Positions 23,801-35,332 of a DNA stretch of 64,000 nucleotides are shown here, piece after piece. The notes below the pieces were generated by a model. It searched no databases. It saw only the letters and a program-made list of their open reading frames with translations, and was not told the DNA's origin. Location of the stretch: NCBI RefSeq assembly GCF_002234675.1, contig NC_019869.2, forward strand, positions 11,456,015 through 11,520,014, read 5' to 3'. This stretch comes from Oryzias latipes (lineage: Eukaryota; Chordata; Actinopteri; Beloniformes; Adrianichthyidae). A program made the position numbers and the translations under genes. Position 1 is the stretch's first letter, and the number at the start of each line of letters is the position of its first letter.

Positions 23801-26800
23801 TTTAAACATTAATTTAAACTTTTTATTTCTGCAAGAGCTGAATAAAGAAATACTCAGAAATGCCTTTTTAATCTTAAATTATTATATGTCCTCCATGAGA
23901 AAAATGCCACAAAAACGTCTTAAAAACACCAAAGAAACCTGACTTGCATTGGAGTGGGTCTTTAAGGTTGTTTGTCTCTGCTGTGCCACTAATTCTCCTC
24001 ACAAGACTGAAGTCTTCCTCACTCTGTGAACGTTGAACAGCCTTCAAAATAAAGAGCCACGTCAGTCATATGAAAACAATTTCAGATGTTCCTCCACTCC
24101 CAAACTCAAGTCACGGCCCAATTTTCATTGATGACATTAAGCTATCTTGGCAAATCTTCATGAAAAAAATGCTCCAAATATGTGTGGATCTAAAACTTCT
24201 GTGTAGAAATTACCCGGAAATGAATTTTTCTTGACATTTCTTGAGAGTAATTTTACTAATTTATTATTAAAGTTGCTCACTCAACTGTATGAAGTTTGGC
24301 ATTTCATTTCCGGCAGTTTGTACAATGGGAATAAGTTCATACCGTTGTCCTTGAGGGTCGAGGGTCACTCTTTCACTGGTGTTTTTAGTGCAATTTTTTA
24401 TTCTAATGTGCTGGACTTATTTTTCTACAAAAGTTTGAACTTTTATGTGAAAATGGTTATGCCTGTGTATAGAGTATGTAGCAAGGGAGTTTTAGAGCCT
24501 TAAAACATCTGTGATCCTACTTTGTGAATTTCACCAATGGCAGGTTATTTCTAGAAGGTAATATATTAGGGAACACTGTATCACAAAAGCAAAATTAACT
24601 TTGCAAATACCAGAATAAGCTGAATTTCACATTGAACATTTACACAGATATTAAACTATAGAAGTAGTATTTTTTCTGAGCTATATTTTATGCACTCCAA
24701 ACACCAAAATGCAGAAAGGGGAGTTTCTCCAGAAAAAAAAACCCCTCAAAAAATCCCATGCAAATGTGTTGGTATAAGGGTCTGTCTGGGACTTCGTCAA
24801 CCCAGATGCTGCTTCACAAATCTTGTTCATCAAATCTTTGTCAATCTTAGGTTCTTTCCTTTTCTGCTGATGTAAGAGGCAGGTATGTGCTTGTGCAGGT
24901 GAGGCGCGCTGCAGTCGTGCACGGCGGCACAGGGCCCTGACATTATTTGCATTCCTCAGGCCTTACCTAGACTCGCAGCACAAAGAGCTTGGCAACAAGC
25001 AAACATGACACGACAAACAGCCGACCGAAGCAACTGCCCCTCACGGTCACCTGTAATCTAAACAAGGGGTATGTCATTGGAAAGCCACAACTCTTTTTTT
25101 TCAGGGATGAGCTCACACATGAACACTGGCACGCTTTCTAATGTCCTCGAAAACAGGACCACGATAGACTCACTCTGTCTTCTTGAAGAGAGTTTCTGAA
25201 GGCAAGAGTCTTAAAACAAGCTCATCCCAAAGATTTGAGCCTTTTACTGTCTATGGTGCATTTACCATATCCTGACACAAGAGGGCAGCAGAGACTGCAG
25301 AGGTGGAAAAGTCTTTCTGACACTGAGCTGCACAGATTTCAGCAGCCGAACCATTTTCTAAAGACTCACAGTATTTTCCACATTCTATAACTTAAGGTTG
25401 CTGTAATTAGTAGACATGACATGTATTATTTTTTTATAATCCATGCATGTAGAAACATGGGGAATGGGGAAACAAATATGCTCCATCTACATCCAAACCC
25501 CCCCAAAATTTGCCTGAATCATCTGGTTAATAATGATTACCATCATTTAATTGGATTGTTCGCATCTAGATCTCTTCGTTGCACAAGCAAAAAAAACTAA
25601 GGTTCAAAGCCAAATGAGACACCCACCCCCCACCTTAAACCCCGTCTTCCTGCCACACGGTTCCCTAATGTGCTCACAATATTGATTACCCCATCCGTGA
25701 TCTTGACCCTGCTTATGAAAAGCTTTTGGTATAAAGTGAGCAAAATGCCAATTCATTAATCCAGGGAAAAAAACACCGGCTTGTCTGCCGTTCTGCACGG
25801 CTGACGGTTAAAGTCAAAGGTCAAGCTGAGGGCCAGATGGGACACCAATTGATGCACGCTAGCTTTGCTCTGTGACTGACTGTAAGACAGAAACGCATAT
25901 TTAGATATTTATGTGACTTTATGTGTAAATGTCAAGGTTTGTTTTGTGCAAAAGAAACGTTAAAATTGAACAAAAAATAACAAATGTCTTAATTCCTGCA
26001 ACTTAGAAGCGATCCACGTGTAAACGGAAAGGCGGTTTCTAGCACAGCGGTCCCTTCCACTGCTTTACAAACATTTTATACCATGCGGCTTCATCACATG
26101 AGGCGGCATCACCACAGCTGGCGGCCATGCAGCGTTCTTTGTCAGTGAGACAGCAGGTGTGCAATAACTCCGCCAATATACTGCCCTCCAACCCCATTGG
26201 AGACTGCTAGTTACCATGGCGACCGGCTCAATGAAGCATCCATTTTGCTCCCAGGGCCCCTTGTTTTCAAAAGTGCTCCATAAAGATAGAAATATGCCAC
26301 CAATTATTATTACACTCCCCACCCCAATCACTTCTGCCATACATTGCACTGCAGAGTCACTTTTATGGTGGATTAAAATTCCACCCAGCAGAGGGAGGAG
26401 CATTAGTGTCCAAGAAGAGGAGGAACTTTGATCCATGCTCTGCAAAATGACATAATCCAGGTTCAAACTTGGTTGGGGCCAGTAATGCAGAGCTTTTCAT
26501 GTTGTACTTGCAGGTTCTTTATGGTTAGAATGATGCATTTAATGTTTGCATTTTATTTAAAATGCTATTATAATATTATTATTATTTAGGATTGTTATTA
26601 TTATTAAAAAGAATAAGCCATAAACCTCCAAAATATGTCTATTAATTGATGCTTAAAGTGTTATTTATCCTGTGGCAGTGACAATGGTTTATTTATATAT
26701 GTAAATTTAAAAGGTGGTGCAACAAGTTGAGGTTGTTATCTATTTATATCATAGTTTATAACTAGATCATGAACATTGAGTGGGGATTAGGGAGATTTTA

Positions 26801-27329
26801 GAGGAGGAAGATGGAGGTAGCGGGCGGCTGCAGCGCATCAGGCCTGGAAATGTGAGCGTTCAGCGGGTTAGCTGGGAAACAGCTGCCGTCTCCTCGGGAT
26901 GCTAGTTCCACCTATGAAACGTACGCAGCCCTTTGCGGTTCACCCACCGCCGCGGACGGAAATGTCACAGCCTTCACCAAAACACGCGCAATTCCACTGC
27001 AAGCTATCCCCCTCCCTTCCCCTCCCCTTCGCTTCGACGGGGGGTGTAAGTTGCTTTAAGGACTCGAACTCCCGTCGAGCCTCGACAGGGAACGGAAAGC
27101 CGGGATAGCGGACCGCAGAGGCGATCTGCGCTCACTAGCTAGCTAGCTGCGCCGTTAGCACACATAGCCGCTAACCGCCTAGCTCCGCCGCCCCCGCCCC
27201 CGGCCCCAACTCACCGATGTGATTGTCCTCGATGTGAACGATGAGCTCGGCGAGAGACTCGAACTGGAGACCGCAGCCCCCGAACCTGCAGGAATTCGAG
27301 AAGAAAGAGGCGGCGGCGATGCCCGTCAT
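14813..27329 (-). CDS. jazf1: Juxtaposed with another zinc finger protein 1 (JAZF1), complete, five coding exons
   Basis: Nuclear zinc-finger cofactor; mammalian JAZF1 is known as a TR4 (NR2C2) interactor, a NuA4/TIP60-associated subunit and a fusion partner in endometrial stromal tumours. Coding exons on the minus strand: 27329-27215, 19138-19066, 17686-17490, 16669-16500, 14989-14813. All junctions are GT-AG and in phase, giving 243 residues, the same length as I recall for the human protein. Start MTGIAAASFFSNSCRFGGCG; the first finger is CX4C with HIEDNH. Then EKQEQQQPTYLALSYINR, MTDAARREQE, the Ser/Thr/Pro block TPPVTPPITPSSSFRSSTPTG, the acidic SEYDEEEVDYEESDSDESW, and fingers FACPVPGCKKRYK/NVNGIKYHAKNGH (split by the last intron) and FKCRCGKSYKTSQGLRHH. 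Ends FHPPVSTEMLRKIQG. The introns hold repeat copies of families A and B and MITEs. Confidence 0.97.
15108..15318. mobile_element. piggyBac-type MITE, copy 1
   Basis: About 210 bp flanked by inverted ends: TTAACCCTTGTGCTATCC at left and GGATAGCACAAGGGTTAC at right. The terminal TTAA on one side (mutated to TTAC on the other) suggests piggyBac-type target duplication. A second copy in the opposite sense lies at 60635-60826. Sits in the last jazf1 intron. Confidence 0.8.
15455..15770 (-). repeat. Interspersed repeat family A, copy 3
   Basis: Reverse orientation; GCTCCATTCTGATGCATCCA, CCTCATCTGAGCTGGAATCT and CACAACTCGGTGGCTAATTT are family words. On the minus strand its central block is open from an ATG and encodes WSNIGAIQAYSFEPDSSSDE, the best-preserved form of the family peptide. 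Confidence 0.75.
16999..17021. repeat. Poly(C) tract (G tract on the jazf1 strand)
   Basis: 23 C in a row followed by (CAC)n in the jazf1 intron between exons 3 and 4. Could form a G-quadruplex on the minus strand. Confidence 0.9.
17706..18605 (+). repeat. Interspersed repeat family A, copy 4, interrupted by another element
   Basis: Left end TTAAAGTCCCACTCTGATCA at 17708, then AGGACATAGTTTCTGTAGAG, ATTAGAAATTCACCTCTGAG and the coding block ATGGCGAGCAATATTGC. It breaks off after GAATAAAGAAAT near 18190 and resumes at CTTAATTTTTTATTTATGTC near 18525, ending around 18605. Confidence 0.75.
18190..18525. mobile_element. hAT-like MITE nested inside family A copy 4
   Basis: About 335 bp with the motif CTGCACTGTAAGTCGTAGCG at left and internal GTCACACTGGAGCATAAGTC and CATATAAGTCGTACTTGAGT. 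It is of the fish repeat type whose ends read ...ACTATAAGTCGCA. The right end is eroded and no clean target duplication is visible. Confidence 0.55.
18833..18853. repeat. (CA)n microsatellite
   Basis: About ten CA units close to the 3' side of jazf1 exon 2. Confidence 0.85.
20508..20945 (+). repeat. Interspersed repeat family A, copy 5
   Basis: TTTTTAGTCAAAATCTAAAA, GGCATAGTTTCTGCAGAGCG, AGATGAGGAAAACAAAGACG, GATGCATCAGAATGGAGCAG and CTGCTCCTGATTCACAATGA. An internal deletion joins the TTTCTGCAGAGCG block directly to the coding block. It lies in jazf1 intron 1. Confidence 0.75.
21930..22455 (+). repeat. Interspersed repeat family B, copy 2
   Basis: Begins CCATTGACTGTACATAAGCA and ends near TTCAGTCCAGTTCTCGTATACAGTCG read from 22423. 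The reverse complement of that end resembles the left end of copy 1 at 5100, which supports inverted termini. Internal words match 5085-5555. Confidence 0.6.
22800..22945 (+). mobile_element. Fragment of a LINE endonuclease (RTE-like)
   Basis: A short plus-strand stretch translates to VRVGTRNAATLRERGGELAD followed by MIDKKEEKLCVQEIRW. This matches the N-terminal pattern of LINE endonucleases (T-x-N-x-x-T-L/M ... L-C-V/L-Q-E-x-R/K-W). Only a fragment remains, in jazf1 intron 1; the bases on either side (22640-23370) are of uncertain origin. Confidence 0.6.
23388..23955 (+). repeat. Interspersed repeat family A, copy 6, nearly full length
   Basis: From TCTGATCATCTTTTGATCTA to TTGGAGTGGGTCTTTAAGG. 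It contains ATTCACCTCTGAGTTGTGGG, the coding block TATCGGAGCTCTCCAGCCGT, and GAATAAAGAAATACTCAGAA. One of the two longest copies and useful for building a consensus. Confidence 0.8.
24880..25085. promoter_or_regulatory. Candidate regulatory block in jazf1 intron 1 with octamer
   Basis: Locally GC-richer, repeat-free stretch with an ATTTGCAT octamer (POU-type site) at 24945-24952. I infer possible enhancer function from composition and motif only. Confidence 0.25.
26050..26465. promoter_or_regulatory. Candidate enhancer in jazf1 intron 1 with X-box
   Basis: Repeat-free block with a near-palindromic RFX X-box, GTTACCATGGCGAC, at 26210-26223 and a nearby CCATTGG box. Open frames on both strands here show no known protein, so any constraint would be regulatory. 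Confidence 0.3.
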
Positions 27330-27522
27330 GGTCCCGGTGCATTCACTAGGTGCAGAAGGGAGGGGGGGGGGTCCGGGAGCCGGGGTCGGTGAGCGAGGAG
27401 GCACGGGCTTCGGGTCCGGGGAGGGAGTGGAGCGGGGCAGAGCGCGGAGCAGACACCGGGGCGGCCGGCCAGACGGGAAGACAGCGGCAGGCGCAGCTGG
27501 GAGGCAGGCGTGACGGCGGGTG

Positions 27523-27555
<33 letters not shown>

Positions 27556-27560
27556 CTGGT
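26810..27560 (-). promoter_or_regulatory. jazf1: jazf1 CpG-rich promoter and 5' UTR region
   Basis: CpG-dense DNA surrounds the first coding exon (27215-27329) while the flanks are AT-rich. It contains a CTAG tandem (27135-27147), G-rich runs at 27361-27370 and a 32-base G tract at 27524-27555. No TATA box is evident. The transcription start is presumably between about 27350 and 27600. Confidence 0.7.
27524..27555. repeat. Poly(G) tract, 32 G, upstream of jazf1
   Basis: Thirty-two consecutive G on the plus strand (C on the jazf1 sense strand) about 200 bp upstream of the jazf1 ATG. Length may be affected by assembly or sequencing slippage. Confidence 0.85.
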
Positions 27561-27819
27561 GGCGGGCTACGTCACGATGTGCCTACCTGTTGAAGTCACA
27601 TGGAGCTCTGCATCTCTGCCAGCATCCACAGCCGCACAGTAATAGGGGGATGAGGATGTTTATTCATGGAATAATAATCCCATTTATTCATCGTGTAGCA
27701 AAAAATTCTGTTTTAGATTCATAATATTAAAAACAAAAAAACTCACTCTAGTCTATCCATGCCAGTGTGTATCAAACAAATTCAGTTGTTTTTTAATAAA
27801 AACAACGTAATCATCTATA

Positions 27820-28600
27820 TTTAAAACGTTTCCAGTGGTCTTTTAGGATCAGAATCAGCATTTTTGACCAAGTACAGTGCATATACAAGGAATTAGGCTT
27901 TGTGCTTTCCTGCAAACCAAGCAAGGTATAAGAAGGTGTAAAGGGGTGAAGACCAAGAAGGATAAATAATAATAAAAAAAAGTTATTTATAAATAGATAG
28001 GGATAAATAAACAAAACTAAAGAAAATGCAGCAGTAGTTCTGGTATGACAGTTTTCATGTTAGTGTACCATGATTAATTACGAATGCGCCAAAATGAAAA
28101 AACGTGTAATTTTCTAGGATATCAGTTCTGCAGATATAGGAAATTTGCCTTTAAACTGTGAATGGAGCAATCCCTTCTCCCCTTCCCATTATCCATAACT
28201 GAGAGCTCTCTGTTTATATGCTCTCCCGCTATCTTACAGCGTCGTACACCACCACAACATTAGCGGTGCAACAAAAATGGCAAGCCATATTGGAGCTAGA
28301 ATCTAGCCCTACAGTTGTAAACCAGATAGCAGCTCGGACGAGGAAAAAAAAGACGCAGTCTTCTATAAGTGGATGCATCGGAATGGAGCAGAGCAGGGAG
28401 CTCAGGGTATTTTCTATGTAACAAATAATCTTTTTCCAAAGGGGTTTTTTCATCTGCTCCTGATTCACAACGAGATTGTTAAAGAAATACTCAGAAATGC
28501 AATTTTAATTCTAACTTTTTGTAATATATGTCCTCCATCATCAGAAAAATTCCATAATAACGTGGAAAAAAAAATTTTTTTGGAGTGAGTATTTATTTGT
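27820..28600 (+). repeat. Interspersed repeat family A, copy 7, interrupted by a LINE-type tail
   Basis: Starts GTTTCCAGTGGTCTTTTAGG, is broken at about 27846, and resumes near 28070 with ATTTTCTAGGATATCAGTTC. Then come CATTAGCGGTGCAACAAAAA, the ATGGCAAGCCATATTGG block, GATGCATCGGAATGGAGCAG and CTGCTCCTGATTCACAACGA. The frame has a stop early in the peptide block. Confidence 0.75.
27846..28070 (+). mobile_element. LINE/SINE-type tail nested in family A copy 7
   Basis: GGATCAGAATCAGCATTTTTGACCAAG and GCATATACAAGGAATT resemble a fish repeat tail (agaatcag...attggccaagta...caaggaattt) that I know from memory. An A-rich stretch follows. Boundaries are approximate. Confidence 0.45.
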
Positions 28601-31600
28601 ACACTTTGTATGTCTAGTGAAGTTATTTTCTGTATGACATATTTGGATTCATATTAGGTAGAGTCAATTGAAAAGTAATGTGTACCATTTGGACCGAAAA
28701 CTATTTAAGATAGACTGCAAAATACAATAAAGTGTATAAATTTGTATGAAATTAAAGAGATATTTTGATGTTTATACTCTTATTTATTTTGTTCTAATTT
28801 TTCCTTGTATACCTAATTTGTTGAATGAAAGTTTTTATGTTGTAGTCAGTCAACAGAATTTGCCTTGTAGATTGATAAAGGTAATCAACATAATTCAACT
28901 TTTACATTTTTATCTTGTTCTAAAGTTCTAAAAAATCAGGACTATGTATTTACAATACGTAGCAGGGGTGGAACGATTAATCAACTTAATCAAAGAATTG
29001 ATTTCTATTCCTACGATCCAACTAGATCAATCTGTCTGAGGCAAGTTAATAATTGAATCGACCTATACCAAAAGATTACAAGTATGTCAAAAAAATTTAA
29101 AAGCTAGTGTTTAAAAGATGTGTAAGATTTTCTGAAGTTTTGATGATTCACTTGAGCATCAGCCTGAACGACAATGTTAAATGAGAGTCAATAACATTGT
29201 CTTTAATAATAACAATAATAATGAATTTTATTTATATGGCACCTTTCGTGACACTCAAGGTCACCTCACAGTACAGAAGATGAAGAAAGGAAAAAAAAAC
29301 ACAAGAATAACTCAACAATAAGTCAACAGTTAAAACAGCACTTTAACAGAACTAAGCTGTCTCACAGTTACAATCTGGATCAATTTAGAGGAGTAACTTT
29401 TTCTGACAATAGTTGTCAGAAAACTTAAAATTAAAATTAACAGTTAATAAAATACATTTTAGTTTCATCTTTATGCAAAGTAATGAAATAATTTCATTGC
29501 TTGCAAAGTTCTTCTGGAACAAAAATTTATGTGCAACTTAGATGAGTTTTTATCCATAAAGATCATTGATCACCAGTAGTCGTTGTCCTAACAGTTTCTT
29601 TTTAAGCTGTCTAGGTTGCTGGTTTGCATCCCCAGAAAGGAGAATGTTGCTGAATGACTGCGGTCTGCCTGTGAGCGGCTTGTTTGGTCAGAGTTAAATC
29701 AACCCGCCATAAACCATCGACAGCTGACTTCAGCAAACAGCCTCAAGACTAAGGAACAAGCATTTCCTTTTTTCGACAGCTGCCCATTCATGCAATGAAA
29801 ACACAGCCAAAATAAAATACACAGTGGCCCACAAACACACTAACATGAAACAACATAAGTTCACCAGAAATCCGACCCCCAGCCCAAGGTCAGCCTTTCA
29901 CACATGTATAGAAGGGAAACTTGGTGACTTCATCTACCTATCACAGATGTTCTGACTTACACACAAACACCCTTATTGCACACACATGGCACCTCAGACC
30001 CGCGACTGTGACGCAGTTCCCAGCAGCATTGCGCAAATCCGAAGTGGTGTCATGTGGTGCAGACTACCAGCAAAAAAAAAAAGAGAGGCACGGGGAAAGT
30101 GTCTGCCGTGTTACATCATCTGATCTGAGGTCAGAAGGTGGTGCATACTATTGTATTTTCTGTTTAGTTTGGACCTTTTGGTGTCAAAAGGAGTACAAGG
30201 CATGGATGACAGCCACACAAAAACATGCTGAGCATACTCTATGGGATCAACCAAACAAACAGTACAAGAATCCAACATGTACACACATTTCTGGTGGTGA
30301 AGCTGACTGCTGAAACCTAAATTCATTTCAAATCATTCCATTACTTAACCATTTACTTTAAACACTGTATGCATCTGTTGTTTTGCTTCAGATTTCAGAT
30401 GAAAATAACGTTATACTACAGCCAGACTTTTGACTTGACACATCCCTTTTTCATATTAAATATCAATATATCTCTAGCAAAAGGCTCTTCAATGCTGCAC
30501 CAGAGTGGGGATATCAGGACTGGGATATCCCCTAAGTTAAAATAATGACAGTATAGGTCCATCTCCAGCGGGACTTTCTCCCCTATAACCCTCACCAGAC
30601 ACTTACTGACTTGCATCACAGACTCTTAGAGCGCACTCTTCATGTGCACAGAAGCGTGCACTAAAACATGCCTTATCTTCACTGAAAACTCTGATTCACA
30701 TCCAAAGTGACATCATCACAACTTCCTGTTTCTTGAAGTTGCCATAACTCCCAGAATGTACTTGACTTGATTGGTGGTTGGTGAGTCAGAAGGGCTGGTC
30801 CAATTTTTCACTACGACCACAACAAAACCATTCCTTGTGCTCAGCTGAAGCACCGGAAAGTCTGACCAAACATGTCTGAGAACTTTTTTTTGTGTTCATT
30901 CAAATAAATGCAGCTTTTTTTCTGCTTCATAATGATAGTTTAAGAGTTCATTGAATCATTTTACACACGGAACAGTAAATGTGTGATCCAAATGGTGACT
31001 TAAATGAAGTGAAACATGACCTTTAAAAGTAAAATATAAGTAAATCACTCATAAGCACAGTCATGCAACCAGCATTGATTAGATAAAAAGATCTAAAAAG
31101 GTTAGAAAAAGTAGATAAAACTTGATAAAAATGATTTTTCAATAATCAAATCACAATTTTTATTCAAATTAAAATATTTAATACTCATTTTTAAATATTT
31201 TCTAATAAAGTTTTTGTTAGAATGTACAGTTTTTTAACATAAAAATAAAAACAAGCAAACAAAGAAAAGAAAGAAAACTTATGAAAATGTTAATTCTAAA
31301 CAAAGTAAAATACATTCATTTATCAATTAAAAAACAAATTGTGGAATCTGACTATAAATGATGGCATATTTGAACAAGTTTGTGGATCAGACTGAGTGTG
31401 TGGAAAGACAAAGACACTCTAGATATCAAAAGGATTCTTCAGAAGTTTGTAGATGGGAATTAAGGGATGTTGCCATCTTTTACATACAGTACTTACTTTT
31501 TGCTCTAAACTTACTAAAGGATTGCTTTTGTGCCCTTTTAGTTTCAGCACTAAACCAAATGTTTTCCTAGTTCAGTGCAAAGCATGGTTGACTCATTTCA

Positions 31601-32051
31601 ATACCTATCTATCAATTAAAACCATTAATGAAGCAGAGATGATGATTGTTTTCTAAAGGAAATAGTATATGAAAATACCAACGGAAGAAGAAGCCGTAAG
31701 GTTTGCACAGAAGTTGATGTTCTGATGTCAGAGCTGTCAGATTTATCAGATTAAAAAAAAGGTCATGTGTCAAGAAACATTAGTGAAGTTAATCTGTGTG
31801 GCACCACATGAGAAAAGCTCTGACCTCTGAACAAACTCCAAAGCGCACATGTCAGCATGAAAAAAAGACTATAACACGACCCAAAGGACCCTCCTTCACA
31901 CTGCACCTCATTCTCTATGCCCACAGAAAAATCCTCTGGCTTTAGAGCAGTCTGTGTCCTCAGATATTTCTGAGAATTACAAAGGTTTAGATTCATCAGT
32001 ACAAAAATAAACTAGTTTTGTTGAATTTTGCAGCTTCATCAGAGATGAACT

Positions 32052-32071
32052 GGGGGGGGGGGGGGGGGGGG
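32052..32071. repeat. Poly(G) tract
   Basis: Twenty G in a row in intergenic DNA. Confidence 0.9.
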
Positions 32072-32182
32072 TGACAGAAGAAATTAGCAATAGGAACAAA
32101 TCACGCTTTAAGATTAAGTGAATTATTAAAAATAAATCTCTAAATGCCTTAACTTGCTTTCGGGTTAAATAAATAAATACAG

Positions 32183-32213
32183 ACACACACACACACACAC
32201 CCACACACATACA
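32183..32213. repeat. (AC)n microsatellite
   Basis: AC repeats with one CC interruption, just left of the Tc1 element. Confidence 0.85.
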
Positions 32214-32232
32214 CATATTTATATTTAAACAT

Positions 32233-33594
32233 AGTACAGACCAAAAGTTTGGACACACCTTATCATTCAAAGAGTTTTCTTTTTTTCATGACTATGAAAA
32301 TTGTAGAGTCACACTGAAGCCATCAAAACTGTGAATTAACACATGTGGAATTATATACATAACAAAATAGTGTGAAACAACTAAAAATATGTCATATTGT
32401 AGGTTCTTCAAAGTAGCCACATTTTGCTTTGATTACTGCTTTGCACTCTTGACATTCTCTTGATGACCTTCAAGAAGCAGTCACCTGAAATGTTTTTCAC
32501 TTCACAGGTGTGCCCTGTCAGGTTTAATAAGTGTGATTTCTTGTCTTATAAATGGGGTTGGGACCATCAGTTGCATTGTGCAGAAGTCAGGTGGATACAC
32601 AGCTGATAGTCCTACTGAATCGGCTGTTAGAATTTGTATTACGGCAAGAAAAAAGCAGCTAAGTACAGAAAAACGAGTGGCAGTCACAAAAACCATCAAG
32701 AGCTACAAAGAAACTGGCTCACATCTGGACCGCCCCAGGAAAGGAAGACCAAGAGTCACCTCTGCTGCAGAGGATAACTTCATCTGAGTCACCAGCCTCA
32801 GAAATGGCAGGAGTTCTAGTAGCAGACACATCTCTACAACTGTTACAAGAGACTGTGTCAATCAGGCCTTCATGGTAGAATATCTGCTAGGAAACCACTG
32901 CTAAAGAAAGGCAACAAGCAGAAGAGACTTGTTTGGGCTAAAGAACACAATGAATGGACATTAGACCAGTGGAAATCTGTGCTTTGGTCTGATGAGTCCA
33001 AATGAGTACAACCACCGTGTCTATAAGTTATATGGTATAGGTTAGTTTGGACTCTACATGCCTGGTTCCCACCGTGAAGCATGGAGGAGGGGGTGTGATG
33101 GTGTGGGGGTGTTTTGCTGGTGACACTGTTAGGGATTTATTCCAAATTGAAGGCATACTGAACCAGCATGGCTACCACAGCATCTTGCAGCAGCATGCTA
33201 TTCCATCCGGTTCGTGTTTATTTGGACCATCATTTATTTTTCAACAGGACAATGACCCTAAACACCTGCAGGCTGTGTAAGGGCTATTTGACCATGAAGG
33301 AGAGTGCTGGGGTGCTGCACCAGATGACCTGGCCTCCAGAGTCAACGGACCTGAACCCAATGGAGATGATTTGGGGTGAGCTGGACCACAGAGTGAAGGC
33401 AAAATGGCCAACAAGTGCTAAGCATCTCTGGGAACTCCTTCAAGACTGTTGGAAGACCATATATATATTTGATTAAACATATGAAGGTGGCTGTGACAAA
33501 GTAGTTGTATCTACTTGTCACCTGTCTGTCATAGCTCATCACTTTTAGACACATCATCCACAACCACCAAATGTCCAAGACTGGTTTGATTTTT
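32233..33594 (+). mobile_element. Degenerate Tc1-like DNA transposon
   Basis: The left end reads TACAGACCAAAAGTTTGGACACACC, a terminus typical of fish Tc1 elements; the right end near 33572-33590 (TGTCCAAGACTGGTTTGA) is an eroded inverted counterpart. Length about 1.36 kb is normal for Tc1. It lies intergenic between jazf1 and creb5. The TA duplication is likely but not clean. Confidence 0.85.
32533..33480 (+). pseudogene. Tc1-like transposase pseudogene
   Basis: Fragments in order: an N-terminal paired-like helix-turn-helix region (KRVAVTKTIKSYKETGSHLD, then RPRKGRPR); a first catalytic aspartate block (WSDESK) at about 32985; GGGGVMVWGCFAGD; the second aspartate block FQQDNDPKH at about 33240; and the glutamate block STDLNPMEMIWGELD at about 33340-33380. 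These form a DD34E-type core. Stops and frame changes interrupt it at about 32787, 33003 and 33280, so it is inactive. Confidence 0.85.
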
Positions 33595-35330
33595 GTAATG
33601 TTTCTTTTTTTTCAAACGTTATTGAATGTATCTTTTCAATAGACAACAATGCAAAACAGCAACAAGGAAGGAACAAGCCAGGGGGTTATTACATTTTACA
33701 CAAATACATTGAAACTGATGCACAGATCAAATGTTTTAATTGTTTTCTTATTAAGATTTTCTTATTGTGTTCATAGATTGTTTGAACTCATTGATAAAGA
33801 GTGAAAAATGAGGGGTATGATTTGTAATTTTGTAATGTTTCTCACCTTCTCTTCCTGGTGCACAAGGAACAAAATGGTGGCAAAGGCCTTCACTTCCTGT
33901 ACAGTAGCTGGGTACAGGAAGTGGAAAGAATTTGGATTTCTTTGTATATATCTTTTATTGTAATTTTTTGAGATGTTTGCAGGACTTTAACTGTATTATT
34001 TACAAGACATTTCTATCTTTGTTGTACATTTTCTTTATTGTTTGTTTAAAAGTGGCTTCCCTCCTGGGCGGGGCCAGCCAATTAACTGGAGGCCATAAAA
34101 GAGAAGCTCAGTGTAAAGGGAGAGCATGAGTAAGGTGTGCAGCCAAGGTGTAATAGAGAATAAAAACCTGTTCCTGGTTTTGGGGTTTCGGGGCCTGTGG
34201 AGGGTCATGGAGAGGAGCAGTTGCATCTTAAAGGGAGCAGAGGTGTGTCTTGCATTCCCCTTGAGGCTCACAGGACCACCTTAAGAAACGTACCATTGTC
34301 ATCGGTGTGGTAGGTGTATCGGGAAGTATTTGTAAGGATAATGTCAGTTACAAGCTTTTATGATGTACGGATGATGCTGCCCTTACGGCATACTCTAGTC
34401 AAGTCAAGTTTTTGCTCCTTACTGACCACCCACAAATGTTGCATGTACGGGGTATGCACGTGATGCGTAAGTAGGATGCTCAGAGTCTAATTTCCAAAAT
34501 TCTATTAGTCAAGGTGCACACAAGGAATGCTTATCATTTGACCAGCACTAACAGACCCCTTGCACACCGCGCAGTGTTTGGGGGGGCTAGAAAAATACGT
34601 AGCGTGCTTGCATCTCACCTACTTCACCCTTACTTACCCTTGTGTATCGTGAAAATGTTTTCTATGACCTGTTGCCCACACCATGCCCCCTAAAATAAAA
34701 GTGTATTTTTGCCCTATGACCTCATCAAGAGGTCTACGACCTTGATGTTTCATAAATTTCCCAATGATGAATTAACTGATTCCAAAGCTTCTTTTAATGT
34801 GTGGGGCACTAAATAATGCTCTGTAACAGTTATTTTTGTTAGAGTGTCGCCTTTTTTCATCTGTGTCAGTGTTACTAATTAAAATCCCTTAAACGACTGT
34901 GTATTTTTTATTTTTTCTTGTAGGATACCTCCTGCTGGTGGATGAACTACTTGTTACTCTTACCTCTTTTATTCCCATCAGATGAATCACTTTGTGGATT
35001 TTCTTCTCCTGTGATTGACTCTTAAATGCCCTCTCAGCTCATGTCATGCTTGTGTGTGACTGTCAGCATTATGGTTTAAAATGTTCAGGCTGTCCATAAA
35101 AAAAACCCCAAAGCATCAAGACGACCATCAGTCAACATCTCACCTACCTTTCATACTGCTGCAGGACTCACCTTTTCATTGTGTTAGTTCCTCAGAATTC
35201 CCAGTGCTTTTTTTCCATCAACAGCTATATACTTAACAAGACTGGAATCAGATAGGCATAAACATCAGCTATTTTCTTAGCAAGGATCTGGCACTAATTG
35301 GGCTTCACCTCTGGGTTCTCTTGGAATGCA
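33595..35330. other. Intergenic DNA, no gene seen
   Basis: AT-rich and unique-looking. Open frames are short and show no domain. Confidence 0.4.
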
Positions 35331-35332
35331 AT

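Larger units (their letters stand above)
28601..32230. other. Intergenic AT-rich DNA between jazf1 and creb5
   Basis: No gene seen. A degenerate hAT-like start (GGGGTGGAACGATTAATCAA) lies at about 28972. A fish repeat tail (AATTTTATTTATATGGCACC) lies at about 29223-29290. The rest looks unique and AT-rich. Confidence 0.5.
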
